From DATFVA01 sp963815785 (GTDB lineage: Bacteria; Bacteroidota; Ignavibacteria; Ignavibacteriales; Ignavibacteriaceae), in NCBI GenBank assembly GCA_963815785.1, contig CAWFHZ010000007.1:1-64000 (forward strand): a stretch of 64,000 bases of DNA, written 5' to 3'. This document shows positions 9,178 to 15,539 of the stretch, in pieces. The notes below the pieces were generated by a model, which had not been told where the DNA came from, did not search any database, and saw nothing but the letters and a program-made list of their open reading frames with translations. The first letter of the stretch is position 1, and each line of letters begins with the position of its first letter. A program made the position numbers and the translations under genes.

Positions 9178-9209
9178 AAAAATGCGAAGGTAATCCTTCG
9201 CATTTTTTT
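9178..9209. terminator. Bidirectional hairpin terminator
   Basis: A perfect 10-bp stem (AATGCGAAGG at 9181-9190 with 9195-9204) with a TAAT loop has A residues on its left and T residues on its right, so it can stop transcription from either side. It lies between hisN and the tRNA-like fragment, in the same relative position as the hairpin next to the intact tRNA-Ser at 44.3 kb. Confidence 0.85.
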
Positions 9210-9212
9210 GTT

Positions 9213-9231
9213 GCGGAGAGTCAAGGATTCG
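9213..9231 (-). repeat. Fragment of the tRNA-Ser 3' end (copy 1)
   Basis: These 19 bases match the 3' end of the tRNA-Ser(UGA) gene at 44370-44388 in 18 positions and in the same orientation, then diverge inside the T arm. As in the intact locus, a minus-strand hairpin terminator lies just to the left. It is a candidate attachment-site remnant. Confidence 0.65.
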
Positions 9232-9277
9232 CTGCACTCCTCATTTATTTACTAAATTCTCAGCGTTTTTCAAACTT

Positions 9278-9295
9278 GTGCCCATTTTATGCCCA
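9278..9295. repeat. Short direct repeat TGCCCA-(N5)-TGCCCA near the tRNA fragment
   Basis: Two copies of TGCCCA with 11-bp periodicity. Similar doubled motifs lie near the other two tRNA-Ser copies (11243-11261 and 44255-44273, GGTACC-type). They may be recombinase arm or core sites; this is inference. Confidence 0.3.
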
Positions 9296-9322
9296 GGAGG
9301 TTTTGAATCCTATAATTAGTTT

Positions 9323-10240
9323 TCAATCTAATAAATATTTTTCCAATTTTTCATATGCTTTTTTATGTAGATCAGGCTTCATCCTCTCCAGATTAATTAA
9401 TTTCCATTTGACAGCTGGCAATTTATCTATCCCATCCAAACTTAAAAGGCTCCACTCGGGATTCCTGTTCTTAAAAGTGAGTAAGAATTTTTTTTCATCG
9501 CCGGTTAGGGTGTCTTTTATTGTTTTAATTAAATCAGTCCGGATTTTAATCAGATCACTTAGTTTTACTTCCTGAATTGTCATTCCTATAAACTCTTGGT
9601 CAAAAGTTTTTTTAATGTCTTTTAAGCCTGGATTAAGAACCTCAACTATAGGTCTGCTATGACTTAGCAGATAGACTATAAATGATTTCCTTATTGTCTC
9701 AGTGAATCCTTCATTTTCAAAAAAGAGTTTTATATCAAACAAATCCCGGGGATGTTGTCTGTCTAATGCTGCACAAATTTTACCCGCATAAAGATCTTCA
9801 AAAGATAAAGTCTTTGCAGTAACCGAAAGTTCAAATTCCTTCTCAGCTGTTTTACAAAGTTTTTTGTCTATAGTTGGATAAACATTCCCCCTTATTACAG
9901 GATTAACTTCTACTTTTACTGTTGTGTCTTCATATCTGATTATTAGTGCATAAATAGTATGCCTATGCTGATCTATTTTGTTAGATATTTGAATCCCCTT
10001 AAAAATTCTTTCCAACCTCACTTTTATACTTGCAAGACCATCATTTATCTCGAGTAATGATAAATCTCTTTCCTGTACTTTAATATATGCCAGGTCAATA
10101 TCCACCGATAACCTTGGATAATCCCTCCAGAAAAAATTTATTGCAGTTCCTCCCTTTAAGGCAAATACTTCTTCTCTCATTATTGAAGGTAGTATGCGCA
10201 ATAATAGTTCGGCCTGTTTTCTATATATATTATCGGGCAT
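9323..10240 (-). CDS. AbiEii-like nucleotidyltransferase toxin (type IV toxin-antitoxin)
   Basis: The 305-residue protein shows the AbiEii/AbiGii nucleotidyltransferase signature ALKGGTAINFF followed by LSVDIDLAYI, giving the GG and DxD catalytic pieces. Further on come KVEVNP and LSFEDLYAGKICAALDRQHPRD, also family-conserved. Characterised AbiEii toxins are GTP-binding nucleotidyltransferases that arrest growth in phage-infected cells. It overlaps the upstream AbiEi-like gene by 11 bp, the usual antitoxin-first order. The pair lies between two fragments of a tRNA-Ser 3' end, suggesting it arrived as a small island. Confidence 0.88.
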   Translation of the reverse strand: MPDNIYRKQAELLLRILPSIMREEVFALKGGTAINFFWRDYPRLSVDIDLAYIKVQERDLSLLEINDGLASIKVRLERIFKGIQISNKIDQHRHTIYALIIRYEDTTVKVEVNPVIRGNVYPTIDKKLCKTAEKEFELSVTAKTLSFEDLYAGKICAALDRQHPRDLFDIKLFFENEGFTETIRKSFIVYLLSHSRPIVEVLNPGLKDIKKTFDQEFIGMTIQEVKLSDLIKIRTDLIKTIKDTLTGDEKKFLLTFKNRNPEWSLLSLDGIDKLPAVKWKLINLERMKPDLHKKAYEKLEKYLLD

Positions 10241-10994
10241 ATTCTTTCGGTACGGTTATATTATATTTTTTATGAAGGACCCCTTCCTTAACTATGGATC
10301 TTTTTCCGCTTCCCAGATTTAGGTCCTTCAGGTCCAATTCCCGGACCCATGGAAGGTTAAGGCTTTCTGACATAAACAGAAATAGTCTTTTTACCTTAAT
10401 TGAGTTGCATCCCTCAAGTAACTTTTGAACAAGATTAGCTCTCAGGGTTGTTAAACCTTCCATTATTTTCATGGCCTCATCAAATGATTGTTCATTGGGA
10501 ACAAGGTACAACATTTCCATTGCGGCTAATTCAGGACTTGAGATTTCGATGCTAAAATTATCAAAATTATATCTGGTAAAATATTCTATTCTGCTATATT
10601 CAAATATCTCAGTTCTTTTTAGAATTACATGCTTGAACTTATTCTGCCATACATGTTTTATCTCTTTTCTATTGCTAAAAAGGTAAACCATGTTTTCCTG
10701 AGTTCGTATATAATGACCAAATCCTTTCATATATAAAGCTGTCTTCCCCCCAGCATGGATGGTTGCACTTTCTTTGTGTTGGATGCTAAATAGTACTCCT
10801 TCCCAATTGACTTCATCATCATATCTTTTATACATGCCGCGAACAAACAATTTTATCCACTTCGATTTGGAATATATCTTTAGCAGTTGAGGGCTGTAAC
10901 CTAATTCTTCTAATTCCTTGACTGTTTTAACCGTACCCTTTGGCCAATTGCTCATTAACCAGTTTATTTTTGTTTTATTTGATATATCATTCAT
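10230..10994 (-). CDS. AbiEi-like antitoxin/transcriptional repressor
   Basis: The 254-residue protein begins with a winged-helix domain (TVKTVKELEELGYSPQLL ... WIKLFVRGMYKR) typical of AbiEi_3/4-type antitoxins. A larger C-terminal domain follows (SSPELAAMEMLYLVPN is family-like). AbiEi proteins bind inverted repeats in their own promoter and neutralise the toxin without forming a stable complex. The start codon lies inside a 12-bp palindrome, which fits autoregulation. It is first in a two-gene overlapping operon with the toxin. Confidence 0.85.
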   Translation of the reverse strand: MNDISNKTKINWLMSNWPKGTVKTVKELEELGYSPQLLKIYSKSKWIKLFVRGMYKRYDDEVNWEGVLFSIQHKESATIHAGGKTALYMKGFGHYIRTQENMVYLFSNRKEIKHVWQNKFKHVILKRTEIFEYSRIEYFTRYNFDNFSIEISSPELAAMEMLYLVPNEQSFDEAMKIMEGLTTLRANLVQKLLEGCNSIKVKRLFLFMSESLNLPWVRELDLKDLNLGSGKRSIVKEGVLHKKYNITVPKEYAR

Positions 10995-11001
10995 ATATGA
11001 A
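10990..11001. promoter_or_regulatory. Palindrome TTCATATATGAA over the antitoxin start: candidate operator
   Basis: A perfect 12-bp palindrome covers the ATG of the AbiEi-like gene. GATATAT words occur on its left (10981) and again at 11046 in an AT-rich stretch that could hold the promoter. AbiEi proteins autoregulate through inverted repeats, so an operator is plausible, but AT-rich palindromes also arise by chance. Confidence 0.35.
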
Positions 11002-11114
11002 TTATTACGATATTAAACTAATTCTTGGTTTATTTTTATCATTTTTGATATATAATATATATATGAAACAGAACAATATCAAACTATGTCAGGATGTTTA
11101 ACTCTATATTGAAC

Positions 11115-11156
11115 AAAAAAGCCTCAAATGTGCATCTATCTGCTACAAATGAGGCT
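11115..11156 (-). terminator. Minus-strand hairpin terminator beside the second tRNA-Ser fragment
   Basis: The stem AGCCTCA (11120-11126) pairs with TGAGGCT (11150-11156). On the minus strand it is followed by six T residues. No gene ends here; it has the position a tRNA-Ser terminator would have relative to the fragment at 11169. Confidence 0.6.
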
Positions 11157-11168
11157 TAAAAATACCAA

Positions 11169-11183
11169 GCGGAGAGTCAGGGA
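11169..11183 (-). repeat. Fragment of the tRNA-Ser 3' end (copy 2)
   Basis: Fifteen bases (gcggagagtcaggga) are identical to the 3' end of the tRNA-Ser gene at 44370-44384, in the same orientation. The preceding AAAAATA is also shared. It lies between the AbiE pair and the primase cassette. Confidence 0.6.
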
Positions 11184-11353
11184 AGCTCCGGCCATTGATA
11201 AAAATGCTCAAAATCGCTAGTAATTTAATAAAAATTAAGAGAGGGTACCAAAAGGGGACCAGTACGTTATTTAATAATTTTCTCCTCAACATTTCATTTA
11301 ACTATTGACACGAAAATAAGAAGTGACTAGTATATATATAGGAGGATAGAGTT

Positions 11354-11620
11354 ATGGAAAAACAGTATATAAAATACTCACCAGAATTCCGGAAGATGGT
11401 GGTCGATTTATTAGAATCCGGCGAAACAAAAAGTATATCAGAGGCCCGTAGAAAATTTAATATAGGCGGCACCTGCACGATACACAAATGGATTAAAAGA
11501 TATAATAAACAGAATCTTCTACCTGAACTGAAAATAAGAAACCTGGATGATGCAATAGAGCAACTGAGGCTTAGTGATGATAAGTTGTATGATAAGATCA
11601 GACAGTCCTTTAATCAGTAG
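11354..11620 (+). CDS. Small HTH protein, IS3-type OrfA-like
   Basis: An 88-residue protein with a helix-turn-helix typical of transposase OrfA proteins (YSPEFRKMVVDLLESGETKS, then ISEARRKFNI and IHKWIKRY), ending in a short helical tail. No DDE OrfB follows and no terminal inverted repeats are visible, so it is either an IS remnant or a domesticated DNA-binding regulator of the adjacent replication cassette. A strong ribosome binding site (AGGAGG) lies 8-9 bp upstream of the ATG. Confidence 0.72.
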   Translation: MEKQYIKYSPEFRKMVVDLLESGETKSISEARRKFNIGGTCTIHKWIKRYNKQNLLPELKIRNLDDAIEQLRLSDDKLYDKIRQSFNQ

Positions 11621-11704
11621 TGCGGAGGAGTGGGGGTTAGGGTGAAGAAAACACTTGACAAGAAAAACAGAAAAACCTAATCTATATAAGATTCGAAAAA
11701 TATA

Positions 11705-11747
11705 TGCCGCTGGCCGAAATATTATTGAAAAGATCAGCGGCTTTTTA
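11705..11747 (+). terminator. Terminator after the HTH gene
   Basis: GCCGCTG (11705-11711) pairs with CAGCGGC (11735-11741) and is followed by a T run. It separates the HTH gene from the next three-gene unit. Confidence 0.75.
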
Positions 11748-11836
11748 TTTTACTGAGCAGTTATGCTTAATCCCTTGAGGGATATGCACCTAGTTTTTAT
11801 ACTAATGGAGTGCCGAACAAAATTTTAGGAGTTAAA

Positions 11837-12244
11837 ATGTTAAATAAAACATATAGCGCTTATCTTGATAAACTTTCGAAGAGTAAAAAATCAGAGTTTA
11901 TAGAAAACGAAATTACAAAGGCAATAGATCGTTATAATAGATCTAATATCGTTGAAACCAAGACCCAAGCCATATTGGACGAGATTTTTTGGTATTACCA
12001 GAGGAACAAATCATATGACAGAGAAATATGTAGTTTTGAAGTATATGTGCAGCATTGGATTCTCGCAAATAGTCCAGTCATCCCAGAGATTTACTTAGAA
12101 GAAATCAGAGATGAATATGGACAGTTAAAGGGTCCTCTATATATTCTTCCAAAGACATCCAGCTGGTGTACAAAAAAAGATTGGGGAGAAGACCTGGAAC
12201 AGGTAATAAAATCAATGGAAGAGAAAAAAAATGAAATACAATAA
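11837..12244 (+). CDS. Hypothetical protein in the primase cassette, 135 aa
   Basis: A soluble, mostly helical protein (MLNKTYSAYLDKL...) without a recognised family. An earlier in-frame GTG exists at 11810, but TAGGAG sits just upstream of the ATG at 11837, which decides the start. The 3' end overlaps the DUF5659 gene by 14 bp, so it is translated as part of the same operon as the primase-helicase. Its position suggests an accessory replication or regulatory role; this is inference only. Confidence 0.65.
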   Translation: MLNKTYSAYLDKLSKSKKSEFIENEITKAIDRYNRSNIVETKTQAILDEIFWYYQRNKSYDREICSFEVYVQHWILANSPVIPEIYLEEIRDEYGQLKGPLYILPKTSSWCTKKDWGEDLEQVIKSMEEKKNEIQ

Positions 12245-12494
12245 CAAGGATTTTTATTTATCAGCTTTTCTTATCACTAGTGGATGTTCATTAGTTGGTA
12301 CGGTGAAAGAAAATTCTGTAACAACTCTTTTTGAATTTAATGATACAGCACAGTTGCAAAATCTTATTAAGCAGTACTATTCAATGACTGCAACAGTAGA
12401 GCCTATGGCTTATGGGGCTGCAATTCGCAGCTTGAAAAGCGTTATACACGCAACAAATTCAAATTCAAATAACTATGAAAGTAAACTTCAATAA
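12231..12494 (+). CDS. DUF5659-like small protein
   Basis: The 87-residue product matches the remembered pattern of DUF5659: KDFYLSAFLITSG at the N-terminus, a central beta hairpin with FEF, and a C-terminal helix ending in AAIRSLKSVIHA. Proteins of this type commonly sit next to primases in phages and integrative elements; no biochemical role is established to my knowledge. It overlaps its neighbours on both sides (14 and 20 bp), which implies tight coupling to the primase-helicase. Confidence 0.65.
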   Translation: MKYNNKDFYLSAFLITSGCSLVGTVKENSVTTLFEFNDTAQLQNLIKQYYSMTATVEPMAYGAAIRSLKSVIHATNSNSNNYESKLQ

Positions 12495-14826
12495 CCAAAT
12501 ACCAAATCATAACTATGACGAAATATATAATTTAACTGAAATTTCAACTAACGGTCCTTCCCACAATGGAATTTTCCAAAATAGCCACAATCACTTCAAC
12601 CACACTGGTGTTCCCGATTGTTACAATTCCGTTTATCTGCACTCACAAGAAATAAAACCATATTTCAATACACATTTCAATGAAAAAGGTCAAAATTCAG
12701 TTGCTGGATATAAGGGTAGTGTATGGATAAAGCAACTTGTAATCGATTTTGATATCGAAGAAGAAAAAAGACAAGAGGATCTATTACAACTGAAAGAAGA
12801 CATCAAGAGATTTTTGTTATATCTTCAGCAGGTCTACGAGGTTGAACTATCACACTTACAATACAGATTTAGTGGTTGCAAGGGATTTCATATTATTATT
12901 CCCGCAATTTTATTCGGAGGTTTTGATGCCTCCGAAACACTGCCCGATCAAATAAGAAACATTGTAATAAAACTTACTGAAGGTTGGAGAATTGATACTT
13001 CAATCTATAATCATATATCTTATATCCGTATCCCAAACACAAAGAATAGTAAGAGTAATTTATTTGCTATACCATTAACAAAGGATGAATTATTCAGATT
13101 AACAATAGATGAGATAAAAGAATTAGCGAAGCAACCCCGTACAGTTGATTTTATTGATCCAAAGGAACTCCTGCCTAATACTGAATTAGTTAAACTAAAA
13201 GATGAAATTGTCGGGAAAAAGATAATATCTACAAGTTATAAAGAATACAGGCATCAGGATACCGATGAAGATGATGAATGGATGGGGGTTGAAATGGGGC
13301 AAAGGAACACTGCACTAGCATCCGTTATTGGTTATTTAATCAGCAGACGAGTAGCCTATTCAAGGATCAGACTTATCGGCAAGTGGTGGAATCAGCATTG
13401 TACCCCACCTGAGGATGAAAAAATAGTTCTTCAACATATCAATTCTCTAATAAAAGATTTTAGTGTTTCAGAAGAATCATTTTGGAGAATAGATAAGGGT
13501 AAGGTTACTTTCTCTTATCTTGGGTTTAAACAATTTCTTGAAAATGAAGGATTTGCAAAAATATATCTGGAAAACGATTACATTTTTATTCAAGTCCAGA
13601 ACCAGGTTGTGCACGAAGTTTCACTTCCTCAAATAAAAGATTACGTAATTACCTATATATCTGAAATAACTTCCCCCCACAGAGATCAGATATTAGAAGA
13701 ATTACTTAGTAAAACTTCTTCTTTGCTTGGAGAGAAAATGATAGAATGCATCAAAACTATCTCTGAAGATTTTAATAAGGACCAAAAAGAAACCGCACAT
13801 TTTTATTTTAAAAATAAAACTGTTGAGATTAGTCGGGAGATGGGGATAAGAATACTTGCATATTCAGCAACTTCAAAAATGATATGGGAATCAGAAATTA
13901 TAAAAAAAGATATTCTGATTACTGATGAAAAATCTGACTTCGAAAAATTCATCTTTAACATTGCTGGGAACGATGATGTCAGATTTAAATCTGTTCAATC
14001 GGCGATAGGTTATTTACTCCACAGTTATAAAGACAGCTCAAAAGCAAAAGTAATTATTCTGTGTGATGAAAAGGTAACTGATTTCCCTGATGGACGTACA
14101 GGAAAAAGCATTCTTGGGAAGGCATTAAGTCAATTACGACCAACAGTAAGAATAGATGGAAAGAATTTTGATTTTAGCAGCAGATTTACTTTCCAACAAA
14201 TAAATCTTGATACCAGATTGCTTGAGTTCAATGATGTAAGGAAAGATTTTGATTTTGAAAGACTGTTTTCTGTAGTAACCGATGATATGACTATAGAGAA
14301 CAAAGGTCAAAAGCCATTTACAATTCGATTTGACCGGTCTCCCAAAATCCTTGTCAGCACTAATTATACGATTAAAGGATCAGGTAGCAGCTTTACAGAC
14401 AGAATGTTTGAACTTGAATTCACTAATTTTTACAATGAGAACCATAAACCAATCGATGATTTTGGAAAAAGATTTTTTGATGAGTGGGATGAAGATGAGT
14501 GGAATAGATTTTACAATTTTATGTTTAAATGTATTCAAGTTTATCTCACAGAAGGTCTAATCAGTAAAACAACATCCAGCCTGATAACCAGAAAAATAAT
14601 TGATAGCACCTGTAGAGAATTCTATGAGTTTATGGAAGAAGACAACTTCCTGGAAGAGCATTTGAAAAGAGAAGCATTTTACGAATTTCAAAAAAGATAT
14701 CCGGATTACTTACAATTGAAACAACATACGTTTACAAAATGGTTGAAGCTGTATTGCACGTATAAGGGATATCAGTTAGAAGAATTAAAATCTGGTGGAA
14801 AATATTACTTTAAAATTGTGCAATAG
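12475..14826 (+). CDS. Primase-helicase replication protein (AEP primase plus SF3/D5-like helicase)
   Basis: A 783-residue fusion for initiating replication of a mobile element. The N-terminal half has archaeo-eukaryotic primase motifs: DFD at residues 91-93 for metal binding, the SGCKGFH motif near 133-139, and YIRIPNTKNSKS near 183-193. The C-terminal half has an SF3-type helicase: Walker A GRTGKS at 540-545, an acidic Walker B-like segment LLEFNDVRKD, and a sensor-like PKILVSTNYT. The C-terminus looks like a winged-helix domain. An overlapping operon with two small genes, a terminator and a GTGCAA repeat array just downstream point to a self-contained replicon module. No integrase or capsid gene accompanies it, so it may be a decayed island. 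Confidence 0.88.
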   Translation: MKVNFNNQIPNHNYDEIYNLTEISTNGPSHNGIFQNSHNHFNHTGVPDCYNSVYLHSQEIKPYFNTHFNEKGQNSVAGYKGSVWIKQLVIDFDIEEEKRQEDLLQLKEDIKRFLLYLQQVYEVELSHLQYRFSGCKGFHIIIPAILFGGFDASETLPDQIRNIVIKLTEGWRIDTSIYNHISYIRIPNTKNSKSNLFAIPLTKDELFRLTIDEIKELAKQPRTVDFIDPKELLPNTELVKLKDEIVGKKIISTSYKEYRHQDTDEDDEWMGVEMGQRNTALASVIGYLISRRVAYSRIRLIGKWWNQHCTPPEDEKIVLQHINSLIKDFSVSEESFWRIDKGKVTFSYLGFKQFLENEGFAKIYLENDYIFIQVQNQVVHEVSLPQIKDYVITYISEITSPHRDQILEELLSKTSSLLGEKMIECIKTISEDFNKDQKETAHFYFKNKTVEISREMGIRILAYSATSKMIWESEIIKKDILITDEKSDFEKFIFNIAGNDDVRFKSVQSAIGYLLHSYKDSSKAKVIILCDEKVTDFPDGRTGKSILGKALSQLRPTVRIDGKNFDFSSRFTFQQINLDTRLLEFNDVRKDFDFERLFSVVTDDMTIENKGQKPFTIRFDRSPKILVSTNYTIKGSGSSFTDRMFELEFTNFYNENHKPIDDFGKRFFDEWDEDEWNRFYNFMFKCIQVYLTEGLISKTTSSLITRKIIDSTCREFYEFMEEDNFLEEHLKREAFYEFQKRYPDYLQLKQHTFTKWLKLYCTYKGYQLEELKSGGKYYFKIVQ

Positions 14827-15083
14827 TGCAATTAGCAGTGCAAAAATTTAAGGGGGTTTTGCACTGTTTTTTATTTGATTTTAGCTCTAATTGTAAAGAA
14901 AGTGCAAAAGTGCATTTTTAAAGTAAGTCTGTGGTAAAAATTATTTATTATAAATATTCAGTATAGCGGTATGCTGCAGTGAATAAGAATATTTTTTGCA
15001 CTTCTGCACCTTTCCCTTAATACGGCCTAAAATCCTAAGATTACCAGTGCAATTTAGACAATCGGTTTGCACTTAAAGTGCAC
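14818..15083. repeat. GTGCAA repeat cluster downstream of the primase-helicase: possible replication origin
   Basis: Within 266 bp the hexamer GTGCAA or its complement occurs eight times (14818, 14826, 14838, 14859, 14902, 14996, 15047, 15067). Three near matches lie at 14910, 15004 and 15078. Both orientations occur. Iteron-like clusters next to a replication initiator are typical of origins. One pair doubles as the terminator stem. Origin function is inferred, not shown. Confidence 0.5.
14836..14872 (+). terminator. Terminator of the primase cassette
   Basis: A perfect 10-bp inverted repeat (CAGTGCAAAA, 14836-14845 with 14857-14866) is followed by six T residues, 10 bp after the primase stop codon. 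It is built from two of the GTGCAA repeats. Confidence 0.8.
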
Positions 15084-15234
15084 TTCCCGATGGCCCTTTA
15101 GAGCGAGTGGAGGAGAGGGGAGTACATACTTCGGAGGTTTTAAATCGTAACGATTTTGACCTGGTAAATACTCACTCAAAGTGTTTGACCTCTTAAATTG
15201 AAAATCAAAGATAAAATCGCTGTCTCTTAAAAAT

Positions 15235-15346
15235 ATCGTCATTTTGAGATGCGATATAAATAGGGTCCCCCTTTCCAGCAGAGGATACGGTCCCTGTGGC
15301 TAACTCGGGATAAGACTTATCTTGAGAGTGCCAGGGTTACTCCCAA
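15235..15346. repeat. Dispersed repeat R, copy 1 (hairpin half)
   Basis: This copy shares about 110 bp with 34240-34350, including GAGATGCGATATAAATAGGG, a CGGTCCCTG block and a hairpin. In the hairpin CTCGGGATAAG pairs with CTTATCTTGAG (15304-15326), inside an outer CCCTG/CAGGG stem (15292-15296 with 15332-15336). The rest of the 14827-15539 interval has no convincing gene. Confidence 0.6.
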
Positions 15347-15539
15347 CAATTTCAAATCCTCACGTACTAATAATATACCAATTAATACGCTTACACATTA
15401 CAGATTAGGATGTTGTTTCTTTAATAAGAATTTGATAGTGTAATACCGTCATTTAAAATATTTTAATAAACACGAATTAGATGACACTTATTAAAACAAA
15501 TCATTCAAGTTAATTAAATAAAAATACCGGGGAGTATTT

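Noticed and set aside
9211..9300. A second complete tRNA-Ser gene
   Set aside because: Similarity ends after 19 bases; no anticodon arm, D arm or 5' acceptor strand follows.
11354..11620. A complete IS3-family insertion sequence
   Set aside because: No OrfB, no inverted repeats and no target duplication are visible.
14818..15083. A CRISPR array
   Set aside because: Repeats are hexamers at irregular spacing and in both orientations; no spacers of constant length and no cas genes.
15054..15242. A 62-residue minus-strand ORF
   Set aside because: It lies across GTGCAA repeats and repeat R, has no ribosome binding site, and its composition does not look coding.
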